A DNA stretch of 64,000 nt from Acidobacteriota bacterium (GCA_013289955.1 JABCYZ010000005.1:186001-250000); one strand, 5' to 3'. Shown: positions 16,982 through 26,402, numbered from the stretch's first letter. Notes: generated from the sequence alone by a model not told the origin. Made by a program: numbers and translations.

Positions 16982-18549
16982 AAAGGGAATTGGAATTCAA
17001 GAGCAAGCTGGAAGGCGAAGCGGCAGCGGACCGGCGAACTTTCCTCGCAGGCGCGGCCGTCAGCGCCGCGGCGCTCGCTTTGCCGAGCTGGGTGCGCGCG
17101 TCCGCCGCTCCAGCCGTGCCCAGGGACGAAATGGACGGCATACGCTCGGAAATCGAGAAGCGCCACAACGAATCCGTCGAGCGTTTGCAGCACTGGATAC
17201 AGCAGCCTTCTATCGCTGCGGAAAATCGCGGCATGAACGAGGGCTGCGAGCTTACCATGCACATGCTGCGCGACGCCGGCTTCGAGCAAGTCACGAAAGT
17301 TCCGACCGACGGGCAACCCGGAATTTTTGCCACGCTTGACGCCGGCGCGCCGTGCACCGTGGGCCTCTATTTCATGTACGACGTGAAACAGGCCGATCCA
17401 TCGGAGTGGACCTCGCCCCCCTTCGAAGCCGCGCTCGTCGACAAGCCCGGGCTCGGCAAAGTGCTCGTTGGCCGCGGAGCTGTCAACCAGAAAGGCCCTG
17501 AAGCAACGTTCCTGGCCGCGCTGCACGCCATGCGTGGCGCGGGGAAGAAAATGCCCGTAAATTTTGTTTTTGTCGCGGAAGGCGAAGAGGAGATTGGCTC
17601 GCCTCACTTTCCGCAAGTGGTGCGCAAACCAGAAATCGCTGCGGCTCTGAAAAAATGCACTTCGGTCTTCATGCCGTATGCCGCGCAAGGCCTGAACGGC
17701 GAAGTCACCATGACGCTCGGCGCGAAAGGCGTCGTCGAACTCGAGCTGGTTTCTAGCGGCGCGCGCTGGGGCCGCGGACCCAGGAAGGATTTGCACTCGA
17801 GCAACAAGGCCCGCGTGGACAGTCCCGCGTGGCATCTGGTCGAGGCGCTCGTGACGCTCGTCTCGCCCGACGGAAACGATCCCATGATCGAAGGGTTCGC
17901 AGCCAAAGCGCGGCCGCTCTCGGAGACCGACAAAAAAATGATCGCGGAAGCGGCGCGCCGCCTGAGCGAAGCCGACGCAAAAAAGCAGATGGGAGTAGAC
18001 CACTGGGTCCACGACGTTAGCTGGCAGGAATCGCTCGAGCTGCTCTGCTCGCGCCCGACGATAAACATCGAAGGCCTGGTCGGCGGCTACACCGGCCCCG
18101 GCGGAAAAACCATCTTGCCCGGCAGAGCCGTCGCGAAAATCGATATGCGGCTGGTCCCGGACATGACCGCAGCCGAAGCGCTGGCCGCCCTGAAAGCACA
18201 CCTCGCGAAAAAAGGCTTCGGCGACATCGAAGTCAACATGAGCGGCGGGTACGACCCGACCAGCACGCCCGCCGATTCCTCCATCATCCGCGCGTCCATC
18301 GCCGTCTACAAGAAAAACGGGATCGATCCCGTATTGCTGCCGCGTCTTGCCGGTTCCTGGCCGGGTTTTGTGTTTACAGGTGAACCCCTGCATCTTCCTG
18401 CCGGCCATTTCGGCATGGGGCACGGCAACGGCGCTCACGCTCCCGATGAGTACTATCTAATCGAATCAAGCAACGCGAAAGTCGCCGGGATCGATGACGC
18501 CGTCCGCGCCCACGTGGAATTTCTCTACGAAGTCGCTCGCACAGCCTGA
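16978..18549 (+). CDS. Tat-exported M20-family peptidase-like protein with altered metal site
   Basis: 523 residues. A twin-arginine signal (DRRTFLAGAAVSAAALALPS) ends near residue 43. The M20 catalytic domain follows, with the conserved EGEEEIGSPH segment at 201-210 and a C-terminal GHGNGAHAPDEY that supplies the last His ligand. The first motif reads YFMYDVKQ, with Met133 where M20 enzymes have the metal-binding His. The second reads GRGAVNQKG, with Asn170 where the bridging Asp is expected. So two of five usual zinc ligands differ. It may bind one metal or none. It begins inside the stop of a PilZ-like gene, with GGGAG upstream. Confidence 0.88.
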   Translation: MKRELEFKSKLEGEAAADRRTFLAGAAVSAAALALPSWVRASAAPAVPRDEMDGIRSEIEKRHNESVERLQHWIQQPSIAAENRGMNEGCELTMHMLRDAGFEQVTKVPTDGQPGIFATLDAGAPCTVGLYFMYDVKQADPSEWTSPPFEAALVDKPGLGKVLVGRGAVNQKGPEATFLAALHAMRGAGKKMPVNFVFVAEGEEEIGSPHFPQVVRKPEIAAALKKCTSVFMPYAAQGLNGEVTMTLGAKGVVELELVSSGARWGRGPRKDLHSSNKARVDSPAWHLVEALVTLVSPDGNDPMIEGFAAKARPLSETDKKMIAEAARRLSEADAKKQMGVDHWVHDVSWQESLELLCSRPTINIEGLVGGYTGPGGKTILPGRAVAKIDMRLVPDMTAAEALAALKAHLAKKGFGDIEVNMSGGYDPTSTPADSSIIRASIAVYKKNGIDPVLLPRLAGSWPGFVFTGEPLHLPAGHFGMGHGNGAHAPDEYYLIESSNAKVAGIDDAVRAHVEFLYEVARTA

Positions 18550-18639
18550 GTGATAAATTTAGTGTAATTTATTCCCATCCGGGGAACCAATCCTCCTTCC
18601 GAACGTCTTAACAGGTATATCTCCGTTCGGAGGCTGGGC

Positions 18640-21066
18640 ATGAGGACCTTGGTGCAGGATTTACGCTTCGCGTTTCGGCAGTTCTCGAAAACGCCCGGTT
18701 TTGCCGCCAGCGCCGTGCTTTCCCTGATGCTGGGAATCGGGGCAACCACGGCTATCTTCAGCGTCGTCTATGGCGTGCTCCTAGATCCGTATCCCTACAA
18801 GGACGCGAATCGCATGGTGCACGTCGAGCTCCGCGACAAGAATGGCCGCGGACCTCTGCTCATCGTGAACGGCACCGAAGCCCGGGAAGTTCAGAAAGCC
18901 TCCTCGGTCGACGACGCCTTTCTCCAGGACGGCAGGCAGGAAAATCTCACCGGCGACAAATTTCCCGTCACCGTAAATGTCGGCCTTTATTCGCCGAACA
19001 TGTTCGACTACATGGGCGTCCCGCCGTTGCTTGGCCGCGAGTTTACTACTGCGGATGCCCCCGGCGGCAACCCCGAGCCGGTTGCCGTCCTCAGCTATCT
19101 CTTCTGGCAACACCAGTACGGTGCGAGCCACGATGTCATTGGAAAGTCGATCGAGCTGGACCACAAGCCCTACACGATCATCGGCGTCGTCCCGCCGCGT
19201 TTCACATGGGGTGATGATGATGTCTACCTGCCCGCCCTGCCGAACGCCGATCCGCACTATTACTGGAACTCTTTCATAAAGCTGAAGCCTGGAACGAAAT
19301 ATCCTGCCGCACAGGCCGAGATGCAAGCGCTGGTGGACCGTTTTGCGAAAGACGATCCGAAAAATTATCCGCAGGATATGCGCGCCAAGATTGTCTCTCT
19401 CAATGAAGAAGTTCTCGGCCGCTTCGCAGGAACACTCGTCTTCTTGTTCGGCGCCGTCGTCCTGCTCCTTCTCATCGGTTGCGCCAACGTCTCGATCCTT
19501 TTGCTCGCTCGCGGAACGGCGCGCCAGCACGAACTCGCCGTGCGCACTTCGATGGGCGCGGGACGCGGCCGGCTGATCCGCCAGCTGCTCACCGAATCCG
19601 TTCTTCTTTCGGTGACGGGCGCAGCTCTCGGCGTCCTGGCCGCCTATTGGGGCGTGAAGGCTCTTTCGACGATGCTCCCCTACTATTCGTTTCCGCACGA
19701 GGCCGCGATCCACGTGAACGGCATGGTGCTGATTTTCAGCGCCGGAATCGCCCTGCTCACCGGAATCCTCTTCGGCATATCCCCCGCGTATCAGTTATCA
19801 CGTCCCCAGCTCGGCGCGCTCATCCAGGCCAGCAGCCTGAGGCTTACTGGCAGCGCACGCAGCCGCAACACGCACCGCCTCTTGATCGCCGGGCAGGTGG
19901 CGCTCACGCTCCTGCTCCTGGCGGGCGCCGGCGGAGCGATGAAGACGTTTGTCGCCAAGATGCACACGCCGCTTGGCTTCGATCCCGACCACGTTTTTGC
20001 CATGAACGTTGCTTTGCCCAAGGGCGCAACCACCACCTGGCAAGAGCGCATCAACGAAAACGAAATGATTCGGCTGGTCGTAGCCCAAACACCGGGAGTC
20101 GCCGAAGCGGGCGTTTCCACCACCTGGTTCCCCGGCTTTCGAGGCTTCAACGCAAAGATTGAGGTGCAATCGAAGCCGGCGCTGACGGACGCGCAAGCCG
20201 TGCTGACGCTCGTCAGTCCCCAATTGCTCTCGACCCTGCGAATTCCCCTCTTGCGCGGAAGAATCTTCGACGACGGTGAATCCAAGCGTGCCGCGCATCT
20301 GGCCATGGTGAATCAGGCATTCGCCAGGCAATATCTCGGCGATGTCGATCCCATCGGCCAAAGCGTTCGCAGCCCGACGCTGAAGATCGATCAGACGAAT
20401 CTTCTCTCGGCGCAATCTCCCGATGATTGGCTGGAAGTCATCGGTGTGGTCGGGGACGCGAAAAACGACACACTGGATCACCCTGTCAAACCCGCGATTT
20501 TTCTGCCCTACAGTTTTATTTTGCCGACCGATGAAGCGTTCCTTGTCCGCGCCAGCGGCGATCCGGAGACGGCCATTCGTTCGGTCAAGGAGCGTCTGCG
20601 CGAGGTGAACTCTGAGCTCGTCGTCGGGCGCGATCACACGATGACCTGGTGGCTCGACACGGACGGCTGGGGGCGCGAACGCTTTATCGCCACGCTCTTC
20701 GGACTATTTGCGGCTCTTGCGCTGGTGCTCGCCGCAACGGGGCTCTATAGCGTGGTCTCTTTTGCCGTTACCCAGCGCACCCAGGAGCTGGGCATTCGCA
20801 TGGCCTTGGGCGCTCGGCCCGCTTCCGTTGTGCGGCTTGTCCTCGGCTCTACCGCCGCCATGCTCGGCGCGGGCATTGCCGTCGGACTGACTTTGAGCGT
20901 TATTCTAAATCGCGTCGTGACTTCCTGGGCCGGAGGAAGTTCGCGCGATCCGGTAACATTGATCTTCGCCGCTTCGATTCTTTTTCTTGTGGCGGGAATT
21001 GCCTGCGTTTTGCCGGCGTGGCGCGCCGCGTCCATCGATCCCATGCGCGCCCTGCGCGTCGAGTAG
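18640..21066 (+). CDS. ADOP-type FtsX-like permease (MacB-like duplicated permease)
   Basis: 808 residues. The N-terminus MRTLVQDLRFAFRQFSKTPG followed by helix GFAASAVLSLMLGIGATTAIFSVV is the hallmark of the acidobacterial duplicated orphan permease family. Two halves each hold a periplasmic domain and FtsX helices: first set near residues 260-420, a lone helix at about 410-430, then a second set near 690-800 ending PAWRAASIDPMRALRVE. No ATPase gene is adjacent, as usual for this family. It likely exports or moves envelope substrates using a shared ATPase. Confidence 0.92.
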   Translation: MRTLVQDLRFAFRQFSKTPGFAASAVLSLMLGIGATTAIFSVVYGVLLDPYPYKDANRMVHVELRDKNGRGPLLIVNGTEAREVQKASSVDDAFLQDGRQENLTGDKFPVTVNVGLYSPNMFDYMGVPPLLGREFTTADAPGGNPEPVAVLSYLFWQHQYGASHDVIGKSIELDHKPYTIIGVVPPRFTWGDDDVYLPALPNADPHYYWNSFIKLKPGTKYPAAQAEMQALVDRFAKDDPKNYPQDMRAKIVSLNEEVLGRFAGTLVFLFGAVVLLLLIGCANVSILLLARGTARQHELAVRTSMGAGRGRLIRQLLTESVLLSVTGAALGVLAAYWGVKALSTMLPYYSFPHEAAIHVNGMVLIFSAGIALLTGILFGISPAYQLSRPQLGALIQASSLRLTGSARSRNTHRLLIAGQVALTLLLLAGAGGAMKTFVAKMHTPLGFDPDHVFAMNVALPKGATTTWQERINENEMIRLVVAQTPGVAEAGVSTTWFPGFRGFNAKIEVQSKPALTDAQAVLTLVSPQLLSTLRIPLLRGRIFDDGESKRAAHLAMVNQAFARQYLGDVDPIGQSVRSPTLKIDQTNLLSAQSPDDWLEVIGVVGDAKNDTLDHPVKPAIFLPYSFILPTDEAFLVRASGDPETAIRSVKERLREVNSELVVGRDHTMTWWLDTDGWGRERFIATLFGLFAALALVLAATGLYSVVSFAVTQRTQELGIRMALGARPASVVRLVLGSTAAMLGAGIAVGLTLSVILNRVVTSWAGGSSRDPVTLIFAASILFLVAGIACVLPAWRAASIDPMRALRVE

Positions 21067-21099
21067 AAGGACGCAATTCTGCTGGGCTCGAAGCCCGAG

Positions 21100-22425
21100 T
21101 CAGCGCGACGCGGCCGTCCGCTTCCGGGCCCCCAACTCCTGCAGCGTTTTTTCGCCTTCCTCCAGGACCACGTCACGCTTTTCTCGCAGCGAAGCAATTG
21201 TCGGCACGACCGCCTTATCCGGAATCACGCCCTCGCCTTCAAGTTTGCGATTCTTCGGCGAGAACCAGAGAACTTCGCTGATTTCCAGCACCCCGCCGCC
21301 TTTCATCACTCTGTCATGCGTGATGCCCAGGACGCAGCCGCACGATTGGCTGCCCACCAGCGTCGCGCGGCCGGAGTCCTGCATGCCGGCCGCAAAAACC
21401 TCCGTCGCGCTGGCCGAATATTCGCTCACCAGAATGACCACCGGGCCGGAATAAGACTGCGCCCCACTCTTGCCCACAAAAACCTGCGTCTCTTCGGTTC
21501 GGTGGCCGTCGCGTTCGGAGGCGCTCACCTGTTTTCTGCTCATCCGGCGCTCAAACAGCGTTTTGCTGTCGAAGAAGAGCGTGGCCATGGCTTCTAACGT
21601 AGCCCCAACGCCGCCGCGGTTCCTGCGAAGATCCAGAATCAGCCCCGGCGCAGCGCGCAGGTCCTCAACGGCTTTCCTGAAGTCTCCAACCAGCGAAGGA
21701 TGAAACTCGTCAAAACGGACGTAGCCGAAACCAGAAGACAATTTTGCGGCCGTGACGCGAGGTTCCGTGGTAAGTGTTTGCCGCGCAAATTTGACTTCGA
21801 GCGGGGAGCCGTTAGCCCGTTCAAGACTCGCCGCGAAGGGCGTTTCGATCGATCCGGCAAAAACATTGCCGAGTATCCGGAGTTTCGTGACCCGTTCGGT
21901 CGAAGAGGGTAAAACGCTGGGCGCGGCTTCTGCGAGGCGTTTTTCCATCGGCTGCCCATCCAGTGCGGTGACGATCATTCCCGGCTCGATGCCCGCGTGC
22001 GCGGCATTGCTGTCGGGATACACATCCAGCACGACGACCTTATCCTCTACATACCCCGCGCGGAAACCGGCGCTTACGCCCTGGTGTTTCTTGTGATTTT
22101 CCCATTGCTCAGGCGAGCTGAACCGGGTGTGCGCGTCGTGCAGCTCCCCGGTCATGCGGTCCACTATGGCATAAAAGCCAGCGTCGTCTTTCGCGGCCTT
22201 GACCAGCGGCAAATAACGCAGGCGGACTTCCTGCCATTTCACGCCGCCGAATTCCGGATCGTAGTAATGCTCATCGACCTCTTTCCAGACTTTTTCAAAC
22301 ACCTCTTCGCGCTCTTTCGGCGACAGTTTGCGCGAAATTCCGTGCGTTGCTAGCGAGCAGGCAAGCCCTAACACCAGGACGGCAAGAATCGTTCGGCGCG
22401 CGAAGCTGGGCGAGACGTGAGCCAT
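21100..22425 (-). CDS. S41-family peptidase with catalytic Lys replaced by Cys
   Basis: 441 residues. Signal sequence at 10-28, helical N-terminal domain, PDZ domain near 115-215 (GIEPGMIVTALDGQPM), then the S41 fold with DLRRNRGG. The nucleophile Ser339 is present in SEYSASATEVFAAGM. The general-base Lys expected 25 residues later, in the usual TFGKG, is Cys364 in SQSCGCVLG. The enzyme may use another base or be inactive on standard substrates. It would act in the periplasm. It is convergent with the ADOP permease and separate from other genes. Confidence 0.9.
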   Translation of the reverse strand: MAHVSPSFARRTILAVLVLGLACSLATHGISRKLSPKEREEVFEKVWKEVDEHYYDPEFGGVKWQEVRLRYLPLVKAAKDDAGFYAIVDRMTGELHDAHTRFSSPEQWENHKKHQGVSAGFRAGYVEDKVVVLDVYPDSNAAHAGIEPGMIVTALDGQPMEKRLAEAAPSVLPSSTERVTKLRILGNVFAGSIETPFAASLERANGSPLEVKFARQTLTTEPRVTAAKLSSGFGYVRFDEFHPSLVGDFRKAVEDLRAAPGLILDLRRNRGGVGATLEAMATLFFDSKTLFERRMSRKQVSASERDGHRTEETQVFVGKSGAQSYSGPVVILVSEYSASATEVFAAGMQDSGRATLVGSQSCGCVLGITHDRVMKGGGVLEISEVLWFSPKNRKLEGEGVIPDKAVVPTIASLREKRDVVLEEGEKTLQELGARKRTAASR

Positions 22426-22615
22426 AAATCGAAGCGTTCGATGCCTTTACAAAACACCCTTACTGGGGAAATGTTGCGTGATCCGCGCGCCCGAACTCCC
22501 AAGCGCCCGCAGATAATAACAGCATGCACGCTTGGACGGCGAGAACAGAGGAAAGAGTTGGCTTGACGGTCCCCCGGGCGGTGCCAGGGACGCTTCCGAG
22601 CGGGCCCGTTCGACG

Positions 22616-24463
22616 TTATTTCGGCTGGCTCTGTGACTCGCGGTTCAGTTGCTCCAGGTTTTCGCGCGCCAGTTCATTTTTGGGATCGATCTCTAGAGCG
22701 CGCTCGAAATGCAGCCGTGCTTCTTTCAAATTTCCCGTCTCCGCGAGCGCGCTACCCAGATTTGCTTCGGCGTTGGCATCCTGAGGATTCAGCCGCACCG
22801 CCGCGCGGAAATGCAATAGCGCTCCCTGGAAGTCACCCTCTGAAGCCAGGGCATTCCCAAGGTTGTAGTGCGCATCGAAATAATCGGGCCGCCCTTTCAG
22901 GGCGGCGTTTAGATGAGCGACGGCTCCATCCAATTGGCCGCTGGCGAAAAGCACGCCGCCCAGGGCGTTGTTGGCCGTCGAGTCATCGGGCCGGATGCGG
23001 ACCGCTTCCGTAAATTGCAACAGCGCACCCGGCAGATCGCCTCTCATTTGAAGCAGGGCCGCGAGGTTGTAGTGCGCTTCGAAATCGTCCGCATCATTTT
23101 GAATGTGGTGCAAAGCCAGCGCTTCCTGAATGGCCACGCGCGGATCGACGCCGGCGTCCGAAGACTCCCTGGGCAGCACCTGCAGCCACAAATGGGCCAT
23201 CTCATCGACAGCTCGGTTCCCCGCCGCCACGCGCTTCGGCGGCTGATTCGGATTGCGAGCGTTGTCGGCGGAATTGTCGTACGTGAAGCGCATCGAGATT
23301 GTCGTTCCCGCCGGCAAATCCACAGGCTCCGCGTAGCGGTAGACGGCCTGCCAGTTCAAATCCCAGCTCCCGATGTGAATCAGAGTTTTCTTCGTTCCAT
23401 CGGGCAGCGTCGCAAGCGCCAGCAAGTCTTTTCCTAGGTAGTGCGCGTGCGGATAAATGGCCAAAACGCTGGAATCCACCGGCAGCGTAAAATCATCGGA
23501 CACCAGGAAATTCTTCGCGCCCGGCGGAATGTCCAGCATCCGGTCCTTGTCGAGTTGCAGCAGGATGGGATGCATCGTCGCCGGCTTGTCCGTGAAGTAG
23601 AGCCCCAGTGCCGGCTGAATCAGCTCCGGCTTTCCGGATGGCTGAAGATGTGTGTTCAGAACCAGATCCGTATTTTTGTCCAGCCGCAATGCCATGCCGT
23701 CCGGCTCGACATAAGGCGGCGAGCCCGGCTTCCAGAAAAGAAAATGGCTGTCAGGATCGAAAGCTTCCGACTCGATGATGAGCTCCATTCCGCCGAATCC
23801 CGCCCCCGGTTCTTTTTCAAGCCTGCGACCGGACTCTTCGCGATCCACCAGAACATTCGCATGATGCACGAGCCGTTTGTCTCCGGGGCGGATTTCAATC
23901 GCTTTCAGCCACCGCGAGCGATGCACCGGCGTGCGAAACACAAAATTCCAGTACGAATCGCTGCCGCTCGCGGGAAGCAAATACGGTTTTTCCGCCCGGA
24001 GAATCACGTCGGGCTTGCCGAGCTGCCAGCCCGCCGTAAATGCGGGCCGAGGAGGAAGCTCGGCGGCGTTTCCCTCGATCTCGCCCTGGTCCACCCACGA
24101 TTCGATCAGCGCGATTTCCGCGTCCTCTAAGCGAAGCTCATCCCTAAACTTCAACTCGCCCGGCTCCGGCAGCCACGGCGGCATGATGCGTTTCCTGGTG
24201 ACGAAGGCGATCTGCTTCCCATGCGTTTTTACATCCGTGTAGGTAAGCAGCGGGAAGGGCCCGGCCTCCCCGGGATGATGACACGGCGCGCAATTGCGAA
24301 AGACAATGGGGGCAATATCCCGGTCGAAGGTGATCTGCGGCTCGGCCGGCGCAGCCTTGGGAGCGGGCGCTCGCGTGGCCCTGGAGTGACGCGCGGCAAG
24401 CCCCGCGGATGCGACTGCCAGAAGGAGAAAAAATCCGGAAAGCGTTTGTGACGCGCGGGTCAT
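22616..24463 (-). CDS. Exported c-haem/copper monooxygenase-like protein with TPR repeats
   Basis: 615 residues. After a signal sequence comes a c-type haem site (CAPCHH near residue 57) in a cytochrome-like domain. The middle (about 130-420) resembles type II copper, ascorbate-dependent monooxygenase folds, with His-rich motifs LVHHANVLVD, LNTHLQPSG and YPHAHYLGKDL. The C-terminal 170 residues are four to five TPR repeats (FEAHYNLAALLQMRG, YFDAHYNLGNALASEG). The ATG at 24463 overlaps the stop of the redoxin gene by four bases (ATGA), so I prefer it to the upstream in-frame ATG. The substrate is unknown; the redoxin is the obvious partner. Confidence 0.85.
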   Translation of the reverse strand: MTRASQTLSGFFLLLAVASAGLAARHSRATRAPAPKAAPAEPQITFDRDIAPIVFRNCAPCHHPGEAGPFPLLTYTDVKTHGKQIAFVTRKRIMPPWLPEPGELKFRDELRLEDAEIALIESWVDQGEIEGNAAELPPRPAFTAGWQLGKPDVILRAEKPYLLPASGSDSYWNFVFRTPVHRSRWLKAIEIRPGDKRLVHHANVLVDREESGRRLEKEPGAGFGGMELIIESEAFDPDSHFLFWKPGSPPYVEPDGMALRLDKNTDLVLNTHLQPSGKPELIQPALGLYFTDKPATMHPILLQLDKDRMLDIPPGAKNFLVSDDFTLPVDSSVLAIYPHAHYLGKDLLALATLPDGTKKTLIHIGSWDLNWQAVYRYAEPVDLPAGTTISMRFTYDNSADNARNPNQPPKRVAAGNRAVDEMAHLWLQVLPRESSDAGVDPRVAIQEALALHHIQNDADDFEAHYNLAALLQMRGDLPGALLQFTEAVRIRPDDSTANNALGGVLFASGQLDGAVAHLNAALKGRPDYFDAHYNLGNALASEGDFQGALLHFRAAVRLNPQDANAEANLGSALAETGNLKEARLHFERALEIDPKNELARENLEQLNRESQSQPK

Positions 24464-25068
24464 TCCAGGTCCGATATGTAGCATCCCACGCCATGAGCCG
24501 CGTCCACGGTCAAACTTTTTCCACTGAGCGCCGCGGCAATCGCGTCTTCCAGCTCGTGCGTCGTGGCAGCGCTCCGCGCGCGCCCGATATCCTCGTAGAG
24601 ATTATCGATCCGGCCGTGATAAACGAGCCGCCTCCCCGTATCAAACACCGCGACCTCCGGCGTGATTTCTACCTGGCCCTCTTTTACAAGCACATGCCGC
24701 GGATCGCGCAGCGCAGGAATCTTGTAGCCGTACTCCCGCTGATGCTTGCGGATGGCTTCCGCCGACTCCGATTTGCCCGGGTAAACCAGCCAAAACAGAG
24801 CTTTCCCCGCGTGTTCCAGACTTAGTTTCTGGATCGTTGGCGCGTAGCGGTTCGAAACCGGGCAATCCGTCCGCACAAACACCAGCACTACAATCTTCCC
24901 GCCTGCCGATCTCAGCGGGTCCACAGGATTTCCGGCGAGGTCCGAGGCAGTGTTCTGCGCACGAGGAGAAGTGGAGGCAGGAGGAGCGAGCCACGCCACC
25001 ACAACCAGAAGAAAGAGAAGGCGGATAACTCCGAAGCTGTGCCGACGGCGGTCCATACGTGCCCGCAC
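24460..25068 (-). CDS. Exported redoxin (thioredoxin-fold) with a single active-site Cys
   Basis: 202 residues. The N-terminal hydrophobic segment LLFLLVVVAWLAPPAS targets it to the periplasm. The thioredoxin-like core contains VVLVFVRTDCPVSNRYAP, with one Cys in the position of a peroxidatic or SCO-type residue, and later PEVAVFDTGRRLVYHGRIDN. A second Cys lies at the extreme C-terminus in VGCYISDLE. It is translationally coupled to the c-haem/copper protein gene. It may reduce that protein or deliver copper; this is inference. An internal Met (codon five) could also be the start. Confidence 0.85.
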   Translation of the reverse strand: MRARMDRRRHSFGVIRLLFLLVVVAWLAPPASTSPRAQNTASDLAGNPVDPLRSAGGKIVVLVFVRTDCPVSNRYAPTIQKLSLEHAGKALFWLVYPGKSESAEAIRKHQREYGYKIPALRDPRHVLVKEGQVEITPEVAVFDTGRRLVYHGRIDNLYEDIGRARSAATTHELEDAIAAALSGKSLTVDAAHGVGCYISDLE

Positions 25069-25117
25069 CGGTCGGGCCCGTAAATTTTACAGCGATGCGC
25101 TGCGCATGTCGAAGAGA

Positions 25118-25714
25118 TTAGCGAAGCTGTCCGGGCTCAATCCCTTTTTTGCGGGCCTCGTCCGAGACGGCGTCCATCTTCTCCTGGATCTGTTTCTTCT
25201 TTTCTTCGAGCTGCTTGATCTGATCGGGGATGGGCGTCATGGAATATCCATGATTGGGATTGATGCCGCCAGAAGAAGAAGTATTGTCGGCCTTGAAGTT
25301 CCGCAGGTCGTCGATCTTCTTGTCGGTGGCGTCGAGCTGCGCCTGGAGTTGGCGAATCTGGTCGCGATAGTTTTCAATCTGATTTCCCAGGGCGGTGTTG
25401 TCCGGGCTTGCGGCAGGAGACTGCGGTAGACCTTGCCCGGTGCCCGAAGACGGGGAACCGCCAACGACCGAGATTCCTCCGTCAATCTTTGATACATCGT
25501 CCTCCGTCCAGACCTTTTTCGGCTTCTTTGTATCTTTCCTGGCATCCTTCGCGGGCTGGTCTTTGCCGTCGGCGGTCTTTCCCGCAGGTGGCGTTGCAGG
25601 AGCTGGAGCCGGCGGAGGAGTTTGCGTCTGTTGGCTCGAACCGGATGACTGCGCGGAGCAAACAAAAGCCGCGGAAAGAAACACGAAGCAACTTGTCAGG
25701 AATGGTCGGAGCAT
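25118..25714 (-). CDS. Secreted coiled-coil protein, paralogue of the next gene
   Basis: 198 residues. Signal peptide, then a Pro/Ala/Gln-rich linker, the motif KKPKKVWTEDDV followed by ISVVGG, and a heptad-like region (QIENYRDQIRQLQAQLDATD and QIKQLEEKKKQIQEKMDAV) ending DEARKKGIEPGQLR. The start at 25714 has AGAGG nine bases upstream; the longer frame has no support. The neighbour at 25863-26402 shares signal, motif, coiled coil and C-terminal tail, so this is a tandem duplication. No known function; the tail could interact with envelope components. Confidence 0.85.
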   Translation of the reverse strand: MLRPFLTSCFVFLSAAFVCSAQSSGSSQQTQTPPPAPAPATPPAGKTADGKDQPAKDARKDTKKPKKVWTEDDVSKIDGGISVVGGSPSSGTGQGLPQSPAASPDNTALGNQIENYRDQIRQLQAQLDATDKKIDDLRNFKADNTSSSGGINPNHGYSMTPIPDQIKQLEEKKKQIQEKMDAVSDEARKKGIEPGQLR

Positions 25715-25862
25715 AAAGCCTCTTGTGCTTTGAGTATAAGAGCAATGGGGCGCGGCGCGCTGCTGGCCCCGGAGGGGTATGTTCTCCTGGGTACTGGCCG
25801 GACCCGGAGAAGGAAGCCGTATCGCATCCGACCAAAAACACAAACGCCTCGTGAGTGTTCGC

Positions 25863-26402
25863 CTATCGAAGATCGCCGGGCTCCACGCCTTTTTTCCGTG
25901 CTTCATCGAGCAGAGCGCCGATCTTGTCGTGCAGCTGCTTCTTCTTGTCCTCGAGGCTTGTGATTTGCTGGTCCACCGGCACGCGGTTATAGCCTTTATT
26001 GATCTGGTAACCGCTCGATGTGGCGGGCGCCTTCCCCTCGCTAAAGTCCTTCAGATCCGATAGTTGCTTTTCCGTGTCATCGAGCTGCGACTGCAGCTTC
26101 TGGAGTTCCTTGCGGGTGCTCACAATATATTGCCCGTCGGCCTTCGCGCTCGCGCTGGCTTTTCCGGAATTTTTTGAGTTCCCCACGACGGAAACAGGAC
26201 CACTGAGGCCGTTGACATCCTCATTCGTCCATACTTTCTTGGGCTTTTTGGCGTCACCTGTCGTCCGGGTGGCATCCTCGGGCTGCGCGGCCGCCGGGGC
26301 CGGACTTGGGCTCTGAGAGGTAGAAGGCGAAGGATTCTGCGCAAAACACACGGATGCCCCGCAGAGCGCGAGAGCACCCCCATAAAGCAAAGACCGGGTC
26401 AT
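25863..26402 (-). CDS. Secreted coiled-coil protein, tandem paralogue
   Basis: 179 residues with the same layout as the downstream gene: signal peptide (LLYGGALALCGASVCFAQ), Ser/Pro/Ala linker, KKPKKVWTNEDV with VSVVGN, a coiled coil (ELQKLQSQLDDTEKQLSDLKD), and the tail DEARKKGVEPGDLR. The start at 26402 has GGGAGG followed by CTTT, the same leader as its paralogue, so even the initiation region was duplicated. A weaker relative is at 41588-42238. Function unknown; predicted periplasmic. Confidence 0.85.
   Translation of the reverse strand: MTRSLLYGGALALCGASVCFAQNPSPSTSQSPSPAPAAAQPEDATRTTGDAKKPKKVWTNEDVNGLSGPVSVVGNSKNSGKASASAKADGQYIVSTRKELQKLQSQLDDTEKQLSDLKDFSEGKAPATSSGYQINKGYNRVPVDQQITSLEDKKKQLHDKIGALLDEARKKGVEPGDLR

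Noticed and set aside
16948..18438. 496-codon minus-strand frame opposite the M20-like gene
   Set aside because: Antisense shadow of a clear exported protein; no signal, no domain.
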